From: Eustoma russellianum
Lineage: Eukaryota; Streptophyta; Magnoliopsida; Gentianales; Gentianaceae
Length of the DNA stretch: 64,000 nt
Assembly: GCA_036186865.1 (NCBI GenBank)
Contig: AP025075.1
Location: 22,098,522-22,162,521, forward strand
Direction of reading: 5' to 3'
Part shown: positions 45,525 through 58,499 of the stretch, piece after piece
Layout: each line of letters opens with the position of its first letter
How positions within the stretch are numbered: the stretch's first letter is position 1
Notes under the pieces: generated by a model
What the model saw: only the letters and a program-made list of their open reading frames with translations
Told to the model about the DNA's origin: nothing
Database searches by the model: none
Made by a program: the position numbers and the translations under genes

Positions 45525-45990
45525 AGACTTTAGATATGATTTTAGACCTAGTTATGATCGGGTTATGGGAGGTGTGTGCGACGGTGAGCTTTCCTTGCTT
45601 AGTTATCGGTTATCAGCAACTGCTGCAACCACCGCCGCCACTAGATCTGAGGTTCTACTATAGGGAATGCAGGACTTGCGTAACTTCGATGTTCATAAGG
45701 ACCCTTCACCGGAGGAGGTGGAGATATGCGACATGGCTGCTTAATAATCACAAGACCGCCCGTGACGAAAGTACAGTCGCGGAGGAATGCAGGGCCACTG
45801 CCGCGACCATGTGCTCATCATGGATGCCACACTCGGGTCGGTATGTCATGGGGGGACTATTGCAAGTATGAGTGCAACAACCCGGATGCTTTATGAGAGA
45901 GGCACTGAGCAAAGGCCAGCAACCACCATCACAACAGAATCAGGAGCAGCCTAAAAGAAAGCAAAAGATCAGGCCTAGATCCACGTGATG
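45525..45990 (+). pseudogene. Degenerate gypsy gag remnant
   Basis: The position just after the primer-binding site and the GC-rich composition fit gag. The later part, RMLYERH followed by a glutamine/proline-rich stretch and KRKQKIRPRS, resembles the linker before a gag zinc knuckle. Frame breaks are frequent and no knuckle is intact. Confidence 0.5.
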
Positions 45991-46119
45991 ACTGATGCAG
46001 ATGTCGAGGAGGCTGACGACGTCATACCAGAGTCAACCGTCAGCAATCAGGTATCAAGACTCATCATCAGTACAGGGGATGTCGGTCAGAGATAAATGAT
46101 CAGAGTTGCAAAGCGGAAT

Positions 46120-46345
46120 CATGACTTTCTTAACTCGCGTAAGTTCAAAAGAGGGGATCTCAGTGGATCCGAAGAAGATTAAGACTATCGCTGAATCACC
46201 CTGACCGACCAAGGTGACTGAAGTAAGGAGTTTTCTTGGTTTGACCAGCTGCTACAGAAAATTTGTTGAAGGATTCTCGTCGATACTGGAGCCCTGAGCA
46301 GACGGAAGCAGAAGAAGACGAAGTTCGAGTGGGCTGTTGATCTCA
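46120..46345 (+). pseudogene. Gypsy RT connection / RNase H remnant
   Basis: Plus-strand translation gives SVDPKKIKTIAESP*PTKVTE then VRSFLGLTSCYRKFVEGFSS, the conserved region between RT and RNase H in Ty3/gypsy Pol. It has an in-frame stop and frame changes. RT palm motifs upstream are missing, so a large pol deletion has occurred. Confidence 0.8.
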
Positions 46346-46357
46346 GCAAAGTTCGTT

Positions 46358-46603
46358 GAGCCAAAAAAAAACTTAAACACAAGACCATAATACTAATTTT
46401 GATAATTAATTATATATATACACACACACACTGATCAATAACCAAACATATCTTATACGACATATTTCCACATATCAAACACGTACTAGAACATCAACCT
46501 ACAAAATCCGACATAATTACATAAAGAAACATAACACAGTACAAAACAAAGAGAATATTACATAACATAATGAACTAATGAATATACAGCAACATAATTC
46601 AAC

Positions 46604-46650
<47 letters not shown>

Positions 46651-47475
46651 TACACCACATAAAATCAGATGCACAACACAACATAATGCACACCATACTC
46701 ATGCATGACACAAACAAATGCATAATCTACCATAACATATAAGCAAAATAACTTAAGTCGTTAGTATTAAAATTGCAGCCACATCTGCACAAAACCAATA
46801 CCTTGCTCCCACCATCACATACCACCACTCCATGCCTAATAAAATTTACTAATTCAAGTACAACATGAACAATAAGCACCACAACAACAACAATATACCC
46901 CATTTCCTTAGAGGCTCGGCCTATGGCGGGGTATGGGGAGGGTTGGATGTATGCACCATACCCATGAGTTAGAAACACACAGAGTTGTTTTCGATGACCC
47001 ATATGATGCGTCAAACTATGTCCAATCAACTGCTCTTCACAACATAAGAAGCGCAACCAATTTAGTGAGTCATTTGCTTTATTCCATCATATTCCAAAGT
47101 CAAGAAAAAGTGTGTCCTTGACTCCATTGGAAATGGAAAATGAACAATAAACACCACAAAAGTGCAAAAAAAAAATAGTTGGAAAAAAATTAACCACCAT
47201 AAATATATAAAAAGAGAATATTTACCAGCTTGCTGTAACCTACTAACATAAAAATAATATGCACAAGCATACTAACTAACTAAAATGTGTGCACCTTACA
47301 GCAGTATGACTCTGTGAGCTATAATGAACCAACCAACTATAAACCATATAATGTTATCACACACAAAACACAAACAGTAGAAGTGCGAAAAGACAAATAA
47401 TAAATGTTATATACACATATACCTATACATACAAGCAACAACATGAAAATACGAAGTAATAGATAAAAGCTCACA

Positions 47476-47521
<46 letters not shown>

Positions 47522-48428
47522 ACGATAACAACCGTAGGAGTAGCGAATATACAAAAGATACGATAAGATAGGAGTATATGTGCTAACATGACCACTACAA
47601 AAAAAAGAGAAACACTCAGTCTCTTACAGCAATATATAGACAAACACAATTTATCTACAACATTAATAACGTAGTCGATTTAAGAAAACATACAAATAGA
47701 TACATGAAACAAAATAACTAAATGACGCTAACGTAAATATGCACAAGTATACATACAACTATTTCAATGACACCACAACATAGATAATACAACAAAACAG
47801 TAATAAACATCATAATATATAACGACAACAAACAGCACAATACAATAACATAAATACTTTCATTCTAGTCATGGTTACGAAATAGGCATACATCTACCGA
47901 TTTTTAAACAAATCATTAACATACACAATTGAAGAGCATGCTAATTACGAGTTAGGAACGACATAGTATTGCATGACAGCTAGTGATAGATTAAAATGTA
48001 AATAACACAATAACAGAAGAAATTTTTTTATCAACTTGAACACCCAAATAAATTATACTAAAATCTATGCATTTATGCATTTCATTCGGAAATATATATA
48101 CAATGATATTATACAACAATAGGATAGCTATACGAAAAAGATAGAGTACATGTAAAAAAAATAAAATTATCCTTAACGACTAACATAAGTACAAAAAGAG
48201 AGATCACGATAAACAAAGACTAAATTGAACACGCCATAGCGTGTATACCGCTTATAAACTCAACTAACAAACAATATAAACATAATACACATGACAAAAT
48301 GCAAATACAATTATGAATTATGAGCTACATATCATACATGCGATTAACATAAGGATACCAACATATTATATGTCTATAACAAACATGTTTAACGACTTAA
48401 CAATAAAATGACAAAACATATTAAACTC
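46358..48428. mobile_element. AT-rich insert of unknown type inside pol
   Basis: About 2.07 kb of very AT-rich, ACATA-rich sequence separates the RNase H remnant from the integrase remnant. It contains (AT)n runs at 46605-46650 and 47478-47516 and SINE-like copy B. No terminal inverted repeats, LTRs or TSD could be defined, and no protein is recognised. Confidence 0.4.
46866..47135 (-). mobile_element. SINE-like element with TTG tail, copy B
   Basis: Best-preserved member of the family. On the minus strand it runs from CAAGGACACACTTTTTC through GAATATGATGGAATAAAGC, CATACATCCAACCCTCCCC and GGGGTATATTG to a TTGTTGTTGTGG tail at 46866. Copies A and C are at 10846-11125 and 20452-20648. Confidence 0.7.
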
Positions 48429-48429
48429 G

Positions 48430-49257
48430 TGTATGCTGATATATGTAATGGATGGAACTACTTTTGAGCACTACAATTCTCCCCAACCCGATAGGCAGTC
48501 GGAGAGGATGATTCAGACTCTTGAGGACATGTTGAGCCGCGTTGCGCACTGGACCTCAGAGGGAACTGGGATGGTATGATCAAGCTAATTGAGTTCTTCT
48601 ACAGCAATAGCCACTATAGTGTCATGGCATAGCACCTTTTCAGGTGCTCTACAGACGTAAGTGCAGGTCCCCATGTTCATTGGGATGAGGTTGGCAAGCG
48701 TACTATTACCGGTCTTGAGTTAGTCAAACAGACTAGAGAAAAAGTGAAGTTTGATACGTGATAGGCTCAAGGTTGCGCAAGGCAGAAGCAAGAGTTGAGC
48801 AGATTCAATGAGGTGTCCTTTAGAGTTCGCTGTAGGCGAGAAGGTTTACTTGAGAGTGTTGCCTATGAAGGAGGTTTCACGATTTGGTTGAAGGGTAAGC
48901 TGATGACTCGCTTATATTGGTCCATATGAGGTACTCGAGGGGGTCGATACCTTGGCCTACCGATTAGCGTTACCCCCTGCCTTGGCTCAGGTTCACAACA
49001 TATATCATGTTTCTCACTTGAGGAGATATGTTCCAGATCCGAGCCATGTTTTAGATGCACCATCGTTGAGAATTCGACCGGACACGAGCTATGAGGAGAC
49101 TCCTAACAGGATCATAGACCACAAGGACCAGGTATTGAGACACCGGGTCATCCCTTATGTTAAAGTTCAGTGGACAAATCACACCGAGCGCAAGGCGACC
49201 TGGGAGCTCGAGGAGCATATGTGAGAGAGATATCCACAACTCTTTGAATAAGGTACG
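48430..49257 (+). pseudogene. Gypsy integrase C-terminus and chromodomain
   Basis: The remnant begins with the end of the integrase core (SPQPDRQSERMIQTLEDML) and passes through frame breaks. It then reads cleanly as LAYRLALPPALAQVHNIYHV, SHLRRYVPDP and a chromodomain-like VIPYVKVQWTNHTERKATWE. A premature TGA at 49222-49224 falls where arginine is usual (HM*ERYPQLFE). This is typical of Tekay/Del chromoviruses, whose chromodomain directs integration to heterochromatin. Confidence 0.85.
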
Positions 49258-49283
49258 TCAAGTTTCGAGGACGAAACTTCTTG

Positions 49284-49298
49284 CAAAGAGGGTTAGGA
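49284..49298 (+). other. Polypurine tract of the chromovirus
   Basis: CAAAGAGGGTTAGGA directly before the 3' LTR start TGTTATATCC. Confidence 0.75.
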
Positions 49299-50806
49299 TG
49301 TTATATCCTATATTTTAATAATAATTATTATTATAATAAAATAATTGAATAAACAAATAAAAATGGATAACAAATTAGCTATATATAATGTGCAAGTGTG
49401 GGCCGTGAAAAGGGGGGATGAGGATAATTTTTGGTCAGAGATAATTTTTTGTTAGAGATTGAATTTCCTTTTAAAATACAAATTAATCAAAAATCAGATC
49501 TCAACCCCCAATCATTTCCCTACCAAATTCTATCCTCCCACCCTCATCATAAACGATTCCACCTTCCCTCTCCCCTACCAAAATCGTCGGCTATCAAAAT
49601 AAAAAGGGGAGAACGTGAGCAAAACCAAGAAGAGGGAAAAAGAAAGGAAAGAGAGAGAGAGAGAGAGAGGCTAGCAAGGTGGTGGCTAATCCAACCGAAG
49701 ATTCATACATTCTATTCGTATTTAGCATCAATCAAGGTAGGTTGCCTATTCTCTCCCCATTTCGGTACGAGATTTGCATGCTTTAGTGGTATTTATTGTT
49801 GTGTTGTATTTTGATTGTTGAAATTGTTGTGTTTTGTGGATTTTAATTGTTTATATGAATGCATGATATTTGCTTTGTTGAAAGGTATGATCTTGGGATG
49901 TGTAGAATTTGTATTTCATCTATGTGTTCTTGAATGGATAAAATGGGTTAAGGTTGGAATCCAAAAGGGTATAATTTCCTCACAACTAGGCTCTTAAAAT
50001 TGAGTTTTGGCCTTAGAATAGGTTCATCTAGCCCGGAATAGGTTGAGATTGGATTGGAAGTCGAAAAGATAGGACTGATGTGCGCGTTTCAGGGGGGTGG
50101 CGCGTGGGGCCCACGTGCGGCCCCTGACGGCGCACCCGGACACGCACTGACGTGTCTACTTCCAAAAGATGCGTATCGTTATAACGAGTCCAATGCAATT
50201 GGTTTGAGGTCAATCGGAGTTAAACGAAGATTTTATTAAGGTTAGAAGAAAATAAAATTTAATAATAAAAAATGAAAAAAATTCGGGTCAACAGACTGGT
50301 TGACCCGGCTGACCCCTTAGAATGGGTGCTGGTCTGGCCATTAATGGGCCGGGCCGAAGATTAAAAAAAACGGAAAAAGGCTATTGCACCGGTCAGACTG
50401 CCGGACCGGACCGGATAGCCAGCGGACCGGACCAGGGGTAGCAGGCCGGTCCAAATCAGAAAATAAAAAAAATCTGAAAATTAATTTCTGAAATGAATAA
50501 ATAATAAATAATAATTAAAAATTAGTTTAAAATTCCAGAAAAATATATTTAATTATCTGAAAATTCTAAATAAATTCTAGAAAAATATTAAAGGTTAAAA
50601 TTAAATTATTTCCGCTTAATTTTTGAATTTTTCTAAATGTAAGTAATTTAAAATAATTAGTAATAAATAGAATTTAATAAGAGAAAAATAGGAAAAATTA
50701 GTAGAACATTCTAGAAAATTAACATGCTAAGAAAAAATAAGGGTGATGCTAAATAACAACTTTGTAATATTCGAAAAATTTACGAACGCAATATTGAGTG
50801 CAAGAG
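49299..50806 (+). repeat. Chromovirus 3' LTR, truncated
   Basis: It aligns with 42935 to about 44535 of the 5' LTR. The match stops after ATTGAGTGC, where the SIRE-like gag fragment starts; a short shared GAGATGGTG lies at the break. About 870 bp of the LTR are missing. Confidence 0.88.
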
Positions 50807-52314
50807 ATGGTGCAAGTAAAAGAGTCCAAGATCAACATGCTTATCTCCACACTCGAGTCATTTAAATTATTGCCTAATGAATCTATCGTTGATATGGATC
50901 TTCGCTTGACTTACATCTACAATTCTCTTGAGTCTCTTGGCAAAGTCTTTACTATGCAGGAAAAGGTACAAAAGGTCTTGCGAAACCTTCCATCCGAGTG
51001 GGACTCTAAAGTAATGGCCATGGAAGAAAGCAAAGAGACTAAATCGATTAAGATGGAATAACTAATTGGATCACTGAAGGTATATGAAAACAAACTCGCT
51101 TTAAGACATTCTGAGTATATTTCCAATAATGATAAGGCTATAGCATTTAAATCAAATGAATACGTCGTAGATGATAGTGACATAGATTCCGATGATGAGG
51201 ACTTAATCACGATGGCTAAAAGATTAAGAAAATATTGAGAAAATCGATTAAACATAAGTCTACCTCATCTAAGGATCATAAAAATAAAAATAAGGAAATA
51301 AAGTGCTATGAATGCGGCAAACTTAGACATCTATCATATGACTGCCCTAATAAGAAAAGCAATCAAACAAATACCCTGACGAGGATCGGAACAAGAATAG
51401 ACTCGTCTCAGAAAGCCTCCACTTGGAGTGACACATCCGACTCTGAGACTGATGATACGGAAGAACAAAAGGCACAAGTATGCTTTACATCTAAGGCATC
51501 AAATGAGGTATCTTCTGACTCTGATTCCGATTCTGAATGGTCTTATGATGATTTATTTAGTCAATATTTAGAATTGCATAAGTTTTCAAAGACTCTTGCA
51601 AAAGAAAAGAAACGATTAATTGAAGACAAGAAGTTGTTAGAATCTTCTAACACGAACCTTGTTTCTCAATTATACGATTCAAAAGAAGAGTCGTCACGCA
51701 TCATTAATGCATTAAAGTCAGAGGTCTCATCATTGACTACGCACAATAATGAAATGAAATCTGAGATTTCAAACTTGAAATCAAGGAATGCGAATTTAGA
51801 GAAAATGGTGAAGAAATTTGATACGGGAACAAACATGCTAGATCACATTATTTCTTCACAAAAGCATGATAGTGATAAAACGGGTTTAGGATACATTGAA
51901 ACAAATGAAGTATCCATCAAGCCAACCAAGTTTGTAGTGTCTAAGAAAGTAGACACTCCAAAACCAAAAATGGCGTCTAAGATGACGCAAAGACCCCCTT
52001 CCCCCACATCTCGTCATACTTCTTCTTCATATCATAAGAAATACAATTTTGTACCATATAGATATTAGAAGAAACAAGTGATGCATACACGACATGCATT
52101 TCATCCATCTAGATCACACACTACGCACACTAACACAAGGACATATCAAAAACGTCCTACATATAATGCGTATAAAGGAGTTCTTGGCCAAAGGCCAGAT
52201 GCAGTTGCACCTAAAGTATATTATGTTGTGCTTTCATCACCTTTATCACCTTTTGGAAGACCTAGAAGGGTCACCCAAATTTGGGTACCAAAAGAGACAT
52301 TTTCAAAGGGTTGA
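50798..52314 (+). pseudogene. SIRE/Maximus-like copia gag, broken
   Basis: A UBN2-type gag domain (LRNLPSEWDSKVMAMEESKE) ends in a stop at about 51060 where ELIGSLKVYENK should continue. A frameshift lies near 51234, then a zinc knuckle CYECGKLRHLSYDCP, an acidic/serine region, a coiled coil (about 51560-51830) and a basic tail. A further stop sits at 52066. The last part, IWVPK at about 52285, is the usual gag end just before protease. No protease, integrase or RT follows. The 5' end was lost at the junction with the chromovirus LTR. Confidence 0.82.
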
Positions 52315-52582
52315 ATAAATAACCCTTAAGAACGCACCTTTGAGATTTTTCAAAATGCATGATTTTCTTTTCATCTTTACATGCGCTTTTGATTGACTTT
52401 CCATAATAAAGGGGAAGAGAAAGCATGATTTAAGGGGGAGAGAGATACTGATTGCATAAATCAAGGGGGAGCGTTTTTGAAATTTAAAATTCAAAATTTG
52501 AATTTATTCATGATTGAAGGGGAAGCGATATGATTTAAATCATGAGTATAGGTTATTTTGAAAATCATCAAAAGGGGGAGAT
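52315..52582 (+). other. SIRE-like pre-LTR region with repeated GGGGGAG motifs
   Basis: Four purine motifs (AAGGGGGAG or AAGGGGAAG, at about 52433, 52463, 52517 and 52572) lead to AAAAGGGGGAGAT at 52570-52582, the likely polypurine tract. This spacing of purine motifs before the LTR is characteristic of SIRE/Maximus elements. Confidence 0.65.
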
Positions 52583-54990
52583 TGTAGAGAAAAGAGGGTT
52601 TGAGCGATTTCAAAATGTATGATTTAAATGTGCTTAAAAACGTGCTTGATATAAATGTGCATGATATATTGCATATAACATGCCTTATATAGTTCATATA
52701 TAATGTTGCCGTACTAACGAGCCATGAAGCGTTAAAGCTTACATCAAATGGAAAACATTTGTTGTGTTTATACTATTTTCAGGTGCCACCATTAATGAAC
52801 TAAACTAGTTCATTAAGTGAAGTAGTTAGTTAATTAAACTAAGTAGTTCATTAAAGGAAGCTACATTTGGACAAGGCACAAAGGCAACAAGACTAAGAAA
52901 GGAAAGTCTCCTCCTCCTCCTTTAACCACATATATACACGCCTACATATATATAAATATATATATTTTCAGATTTTTTTTTGAAAAAGACACATACACAT
53001 ATGTTTCAACGTACTACCGACACGTTATATATTTTATGCACGTACGTTAACGTCACACCACTATACTTAATTCATATTTATGAGTATATTCAGGTCTTAT
53101 ATCATATGATATAAGTCATGGTGATGACAAATTAAATACGACACGTTAAAAGGTTCTAAACCGAAAATTGTCGTATCGGGCGAATACCGAAACTTCGCCA
53201 ATGTGTCACGTACTTGCCATAAATAGATGGCCAGCCCCTACACCTCAAAATCTCTATAATTTTTGTGGGTATGATGATAATTCCAGCCATAAAATCATTC
53301 CATGTTGGCACACACGAATCACCCCACATTAAGGCCAAATTGTGGAGATTCCAATTTCAATTTTGTCACATGTAAATGGCGCCACTTTAAGACCAGCCAA
53401 GTGCTGAATATTAAATTTTATATTATGTATATTATGTGTAACATAATATATATAACATGTGCAAAACATTTGGAATTTAATTAGAGAAAAATCGGGTAAT
53501 CGATAAACATCGAAAATTAGGTTTTCTACGTACCTAACACATGGAACGTTTTTGGCACATCATACGACATGTATCTAGACAATTTTTACATATGTCATAC
53601 ATCTTAAAGTGTTCTAGAAAATTAACTTAAGGGCTGATTGGAATATGCCATGTGTGTATTATTAAATGTGCACTATTATACAAAGTTTGCAAAAATAAAA
53701 TTCAGCACATGTATATACATATCATACACGCCTATTCCAGCTGAAATGGAGCATATGTGGAGTCTTGTTGGCATATTGATTGGTCAAGAATCAATCATAC
53801 AATGTTGGTGACTTAAAGAAAAAAAGGTACAAAAGGTAATGTTTCAAATTTTATCTCATTTGAAACACACGCTGAAAATTTCAGCATGTGTATTAAGAGC
53901 TGGCCGATTTTCACCATTTATGAGGATATATTTTGTGTCTTGAAACATGTGATTAATTGGAAGACAATTTGGAAGCAATTTGAATAAGATATGAAATTAT
54001 AATTGTGATATCTTGAATATCACACATGCTGAAAGATTTCAGCATGTGTATGAATGTATCTAGGCTGATTTTGGGCCTATGTGATGTACAATTTTATTCC
54101 AAAAATTGATGAGAACATTTTCTACTAATTGGTGATTTATTTTTAAGAGAAAAATCAAAGAAAATTTGGTAATGCTTTGAATTAAAGCACCATGTATCAC
54201 ATGCTGAAATTTCAGCATGTCAAGTCTCATTCATGGCCGATTTTTTACCTCTTTTTGTGGGAAAATTATCTTGCTTAATTTATGTGATGATCTTGGAAGT
54301 TATGGTAATTATTCTATGGTGATTTTGGCATGTGTTTTTAGTGGAATTCTCAGATTTTCCTAGTCATCAAGTGATGACAACATTCAACCAATCAATGAGT
54401 GCCAAGTAAGCAAGAGCTTAATGATCATCCAATGAGAAGATGCCAAGTAAGCAAGAACAAGTCACAATGATGCCATATACTCTCTCAAGGACTTAGAAGA
54501 TAATTTTCAAGAGGGGAAGGGACCAAGAGGGGCGGCTACAACATGTTAAAAAGGAAGGAAGAGAACAAACAAAAGACAAGAAGAAGCTTACAAGTTCAAA
54601 GGATAAAAAACGTTGCTTAGCACTCTCTTCTTCTACACTCTCTTTCTTTCTTCTTCCTAAAAGCCTATTGTACCTACATTCATATACTTGAATAGGATTA
54701 TCTTAGACCACCACACATTTATCTTTGTAAAAGATTGATCAAGGTGTGATCAATCTTCAATCTTGCAAGGTGGTGGTGTTCGTGTGCATTGTATTCATCA
54801 TACAAGGTTTGTAAAGGGTTGGAGTTGGTGTGTAACTCCATAAACCCTGTGGTAAGGTGTTTTTGTGTTGTGTCATTAGTGCGAACCGAGGAAGGTGTCC
54901 TCGAAGACTGGAGTAGGTTGTTTATAACCGAACCAGTATAAAATTCTTGGTGTCATTTACTTTCAGCACTGATTTTCTGTTTCACCACTG
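52583..54990 (+). repeat. SIRE-like 3' LTR, end approximate
   Basis: Starts TGTAGAGAAAAGAGGG after the polypurine tract. AT-rich U3 with repeated phrases (TTTCAGCATGTGTAT several times at 53850-54215). The late part AACCGAACCAGTATAAAATT and CTTGGTGTCATTTACTTTC is like R-U5 of this group. The right boundary and TSD were not found. Confidence 0.5.
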
Positions 54991-57300
54991 TTTATGGTTT
55001 TTAATCACGTTTGTAAAAATAGTAAACGAATTTCAAAAATCACGAAACTTTCATAAAACATAGCCACACGTTTTAAGGTTCTTTTGGGCCAAGTTTCAAC
55101 CCTTTTGGACAAGTATAAGTTACCCAAACGTCCAAAGTTCTGAGACTAGTGCAGTCTGATTTTCAGGCTTGCAAAGGTTGAGACTTTGGTCGTATTTGAC
55201 TAACTTCCCAAAAGCATTTTTCAAAACTGTTTCAACCCATTTAAATATAACATATAAGGGGTTAGTGGTTAAAATTTCAGAGCATTTGGAGTTACATATA
55301 AATCGGAATAAAATTTTCAAATCAGTCTACCGTTTCTGGCAGATTCACGCAATCTGACCACCAACGAATTTTCAAGAGGTTAGAAGTTGAATTTAAATCT
55401 GAAATTGTTAGGAGACACTCATAACATCTGAGGCTAAGTTCTCGCAAAATTTCAGAATTTTTGAAGACCTTCAACCTAGTTTTCAAAACCCTTTAAAACT
55501 GGTCCTGAAAACAGAAACTGTTTTCAGAAGTTGGGTTTTTGGTTCAAACTAATTTTAAAAACCACATTTTCCGCACCCACTATTCAACCCTCCCTTCTAG
55601 TGGTGTCTTGCAGATCCTACATTAGTGTGGGCCGATTTTTATAGAGGTTGTATATCACAACATGTACATCACATATAAACATAATGTTTACATATTCTAG
55701 CTACTAAAACTTTGAAAGTACATTATAAATGATCCATCTTTAACATGAACACATATACTTTAGTTTGTGAAAATCCATGAAGGATCAAGAGAGAATACTT
55801 GCCTTTCATCACTTAGTTCAAAGTGAAAATTTCTTCACTTGGCTTGGAGAAATCCTTCTCCTTTCTCCTTGGCATACTAAGGTTTGAAGAAGAAGAGAGG
55901 ACATTAATGACCAACTATGGAAATTAATTAAATGGAGGAACTTAGAGTCATTTTTAAATGAAGTTCTTACCTTGCTTCACTTTGTTTCTTGGTTCAAAGA
56001 TCTTCGGCCATTATCACTTGATGATGGTGGTATTTGATAACTTGGCTTGAGGTGATGGTGGTATGTGAAGAAAAGAAGTTTTCCTCTTGGATTTCCCTTG
56101 CTTAACTCTCAGCCATGGAGCTAAAATGAAGATTGAAAAACTTTGTTTTTCTTTCTTGGAGAAGAAAGAGATTGTGTAGGAGATGAATTGGATTAAGGAT
56201 GAAGATGAGAGGAAAGATAAAGAGGGGGACGGTTGGGGTTGAAGTGGAGTGGAAAGAAGTCAATTATGAAGGCTTGAGGGGTTAGGAAAAAAGTATGATG
56301 AAATTATGTCTTGAAGATGTAAGAGAGGTGGAGTAATTGAAAAGGAAATATTTCCCCCTTGTTGGTTGGGTGACAGGCCATGTGGGAGGGAAATGGTTGG
56401 TTTGGTTAGGTGAAATTGTAAGAAGGATGGAAGCTTTTTGGTACACTTGGAATGATAGTTTATGTGGCTTGGAAGCAACAAAAATTTTCTTTATTCCTTA
56501 TGCGTGAGGTGGCCAATTTTAATGGAGTGGGAGGGGAGTTGTTGGCTTTGGTGGAAAATGTAAAAAGTATGTACGAAGAGTGTAAGAGATGATAGACTTT
56601 TTTGGTAAATGTATGATGATTTCTTATGGGGGATTGAAGACAAACAAAATGGTCTTCCTTTCTTGTACAAGAGGGGGTTAAGAGGGGTTGGGAGTGGGTA
56701 GAATAGGACAAAATACCATCATTTGTTTTCTACACAATTTTCTATCGTTGATATTTTGTTGGGGTATTAATCTAGCCACAAATTCTTCTTCCTTTTCCTA
56801 CCCTTGGCCGCTCCTATCATGTGTGTATATATATTTTATATAATTTTTCCCTCTTATCTAAATATCTACTCATGTCTTGCTTTCTTTTTCCTTCAATTTA
56901 AATAACCATAATTTCTTGTGTCATGTGTCTTGTTTTGATTTAATTTATCTTAATATTTTAAGTTGTTACCAACTATTATTTAAGCTTTTATCATGGAATC
57001 GTAAAACGTCCTTTAACTAGCTTCTTCATATATCGATATATTGGGTATTTCGTCGTTTGATTATTTTTTCGAACGTTACTAACTCTGATATACCATCTTA
57101 GTCTATTTTATATTATCAGACGATAATAAGATTAAGGATGTAACCTAATGGCGTGAACCCATTATATACGATCGATATCCTAGTTAACTCCTATTCAAGT
57201 TTTTATTTCAACAGTAATCTTATCGATATTCAACTTCTATTTTCTTTACTTATTATATCATTTCTTTTTCCACCGACTCGAAGATGCGGGTCGTAACTCA
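54991..57300. other. Repeat-like DNA, no gene seen
   Basis: No recognised coding on either strand; frames at 56260-56711 have no domain. The phrase GATCAAGAGAGAATACTT near 55787 resembles GAATCTAGAAAGAATACTTT near 63578, and CGGGTCGTAACTCA near 57285 resembles the reverse of a gypsy LTR start. It may be a minus-oriented gypsy LTR, but the ends are not proven. Confidence 0.35.
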
Positions 57301-57305
57301 TCCTT

Positions 57306-58265
57306 TTAAAAAATCATGAATATCCAATTAATAGATAACGTTTACAAAAAAATTTAGGAAATACTATTAAATTACTATTATGTTGTTATATTATAGAAAT
57401 TCACATCAATGTTAAAGGAAGTAAATATTATTGATAATTTTGTCAACCATTTTTTTAAAAAAAATTACAAGAATATCCCATTAATAGATAATTTATAGAA
57501 AAAAAAATATTGTCTTCTTTTTTAATTTTTTTAAATAATAAATGTGCATAACAAACCTTTTGTCTATCTAAATTACATGTCTAACTCTTGGCTTTTTTTT
57601 TTAGTTTTTGTCTTGTCATATAATTATAATCTTTTTTCTCTTTCTTCCCATGGTAATCATATACCATTGATGAAAAATTCTTCGGAGATGTTTACATATA
57701 TTAGTAGATTGAAAATCTTGACTTCCGCTTACATACTGGCAGTCATAAATAACATGTCAACAACCCTTAGTATAATTCATTATCACGCTTATTATGACGT
57801 TTCGTAAATTTTCTATATATCATATGTTTATATCAGAAATGTATGAGAACTCAAACTATTGATGAGTTTTGTAGACATGCTTGTCAAGTTTAATTGACAA
57901 ATATAAGTGCCATGTATAGCATGCTACAAGCAAATCGACTATATATAAATGGTCTTTTGATAATTACAATTGGTTCTCATATAACAATGCAGTTTATTTC
58001 ATTGATTTACTGGTTAAATGATAGATAATGTTTACTCAAAAAATGCCCAACTTTTTTGGTAAACATATCTATCAATGGGATATTCTTTCGATTTTTTTTA
58101 AAAAGGGGTGCACTAACTGTGATGATTTTATTTCTTCTAATATTGATATGAATCTCTATAATTTAGGAACATAATACTATTTTGATTATATTCCCTAAAC
58201 TATTTGGCAAACATTATTTATCAACATGATATTCTTGAGATTTGATTTTGGAAAAAAAAGGTATA
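57306..58265. mobile_element. Element with about 200 bp terminal inverted repeats (MULE-like)
   Basis: The left arm 57306-57510 and the reverse complement of 58035-58265 align over most of their length. Shared phrases include GAATATCCCATTAATAGATA, TTTAGG-AATA, CTATTATGTTGTTATATTAT and ATTCACATCAAT. The interior (57511-58034) has no transposase. Long inverted ends without coding suggest a non-autonomous Mutator-like element. A TSD could not be fixed. Confidence 0.55.
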
Positions 58266-58435
58266 CACAATACGGTTTGTCAGAACCGTTCCATACAGAA
58301 AGTCAAATTAGACAAGACTCTTTTGTCAAAATCGTATTACATGGCACAAGATGGTTTGATAAAACCATCTGTATAAATATGGGTTTTCTTTCAAATATAC
58401 GATAAAAACATGTTTTCTTATTAAACTGGTGTAAA

Positions 58436-58480
58436 GGCGCGCACACACACACAAACACACACACACACACATATATATAT
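58436..58480 (+). repeat. (CA)n/(TA)n microsatellite
   Basis: An imperfect CA run followed by a TA run, just upstream of the LINE copy. Confidence 0.9.
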
Positions 58481-58499
58481 TTAATTCATCGGGACCATA

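Larger units (their letters stand above)
42935..50806 (+). mobile_element. Ty3/gypsy chromovirus (Tekay/Del-like), decayed
   Basis: 5' LTR 42935-45409, primer-binding site 45412-45423, degenerate gag and pol, polypurine tract 49284-49298, 3' LTR from 49299. The 3' LTR is cut at about 50806 by a SIRE-like copia fragment. LTRs differ by many substitutions and small indels, so the copy is old. Clade assignment rests on the C-terminal chromodomain-like region and the long LTR. Confidence 0.88.
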
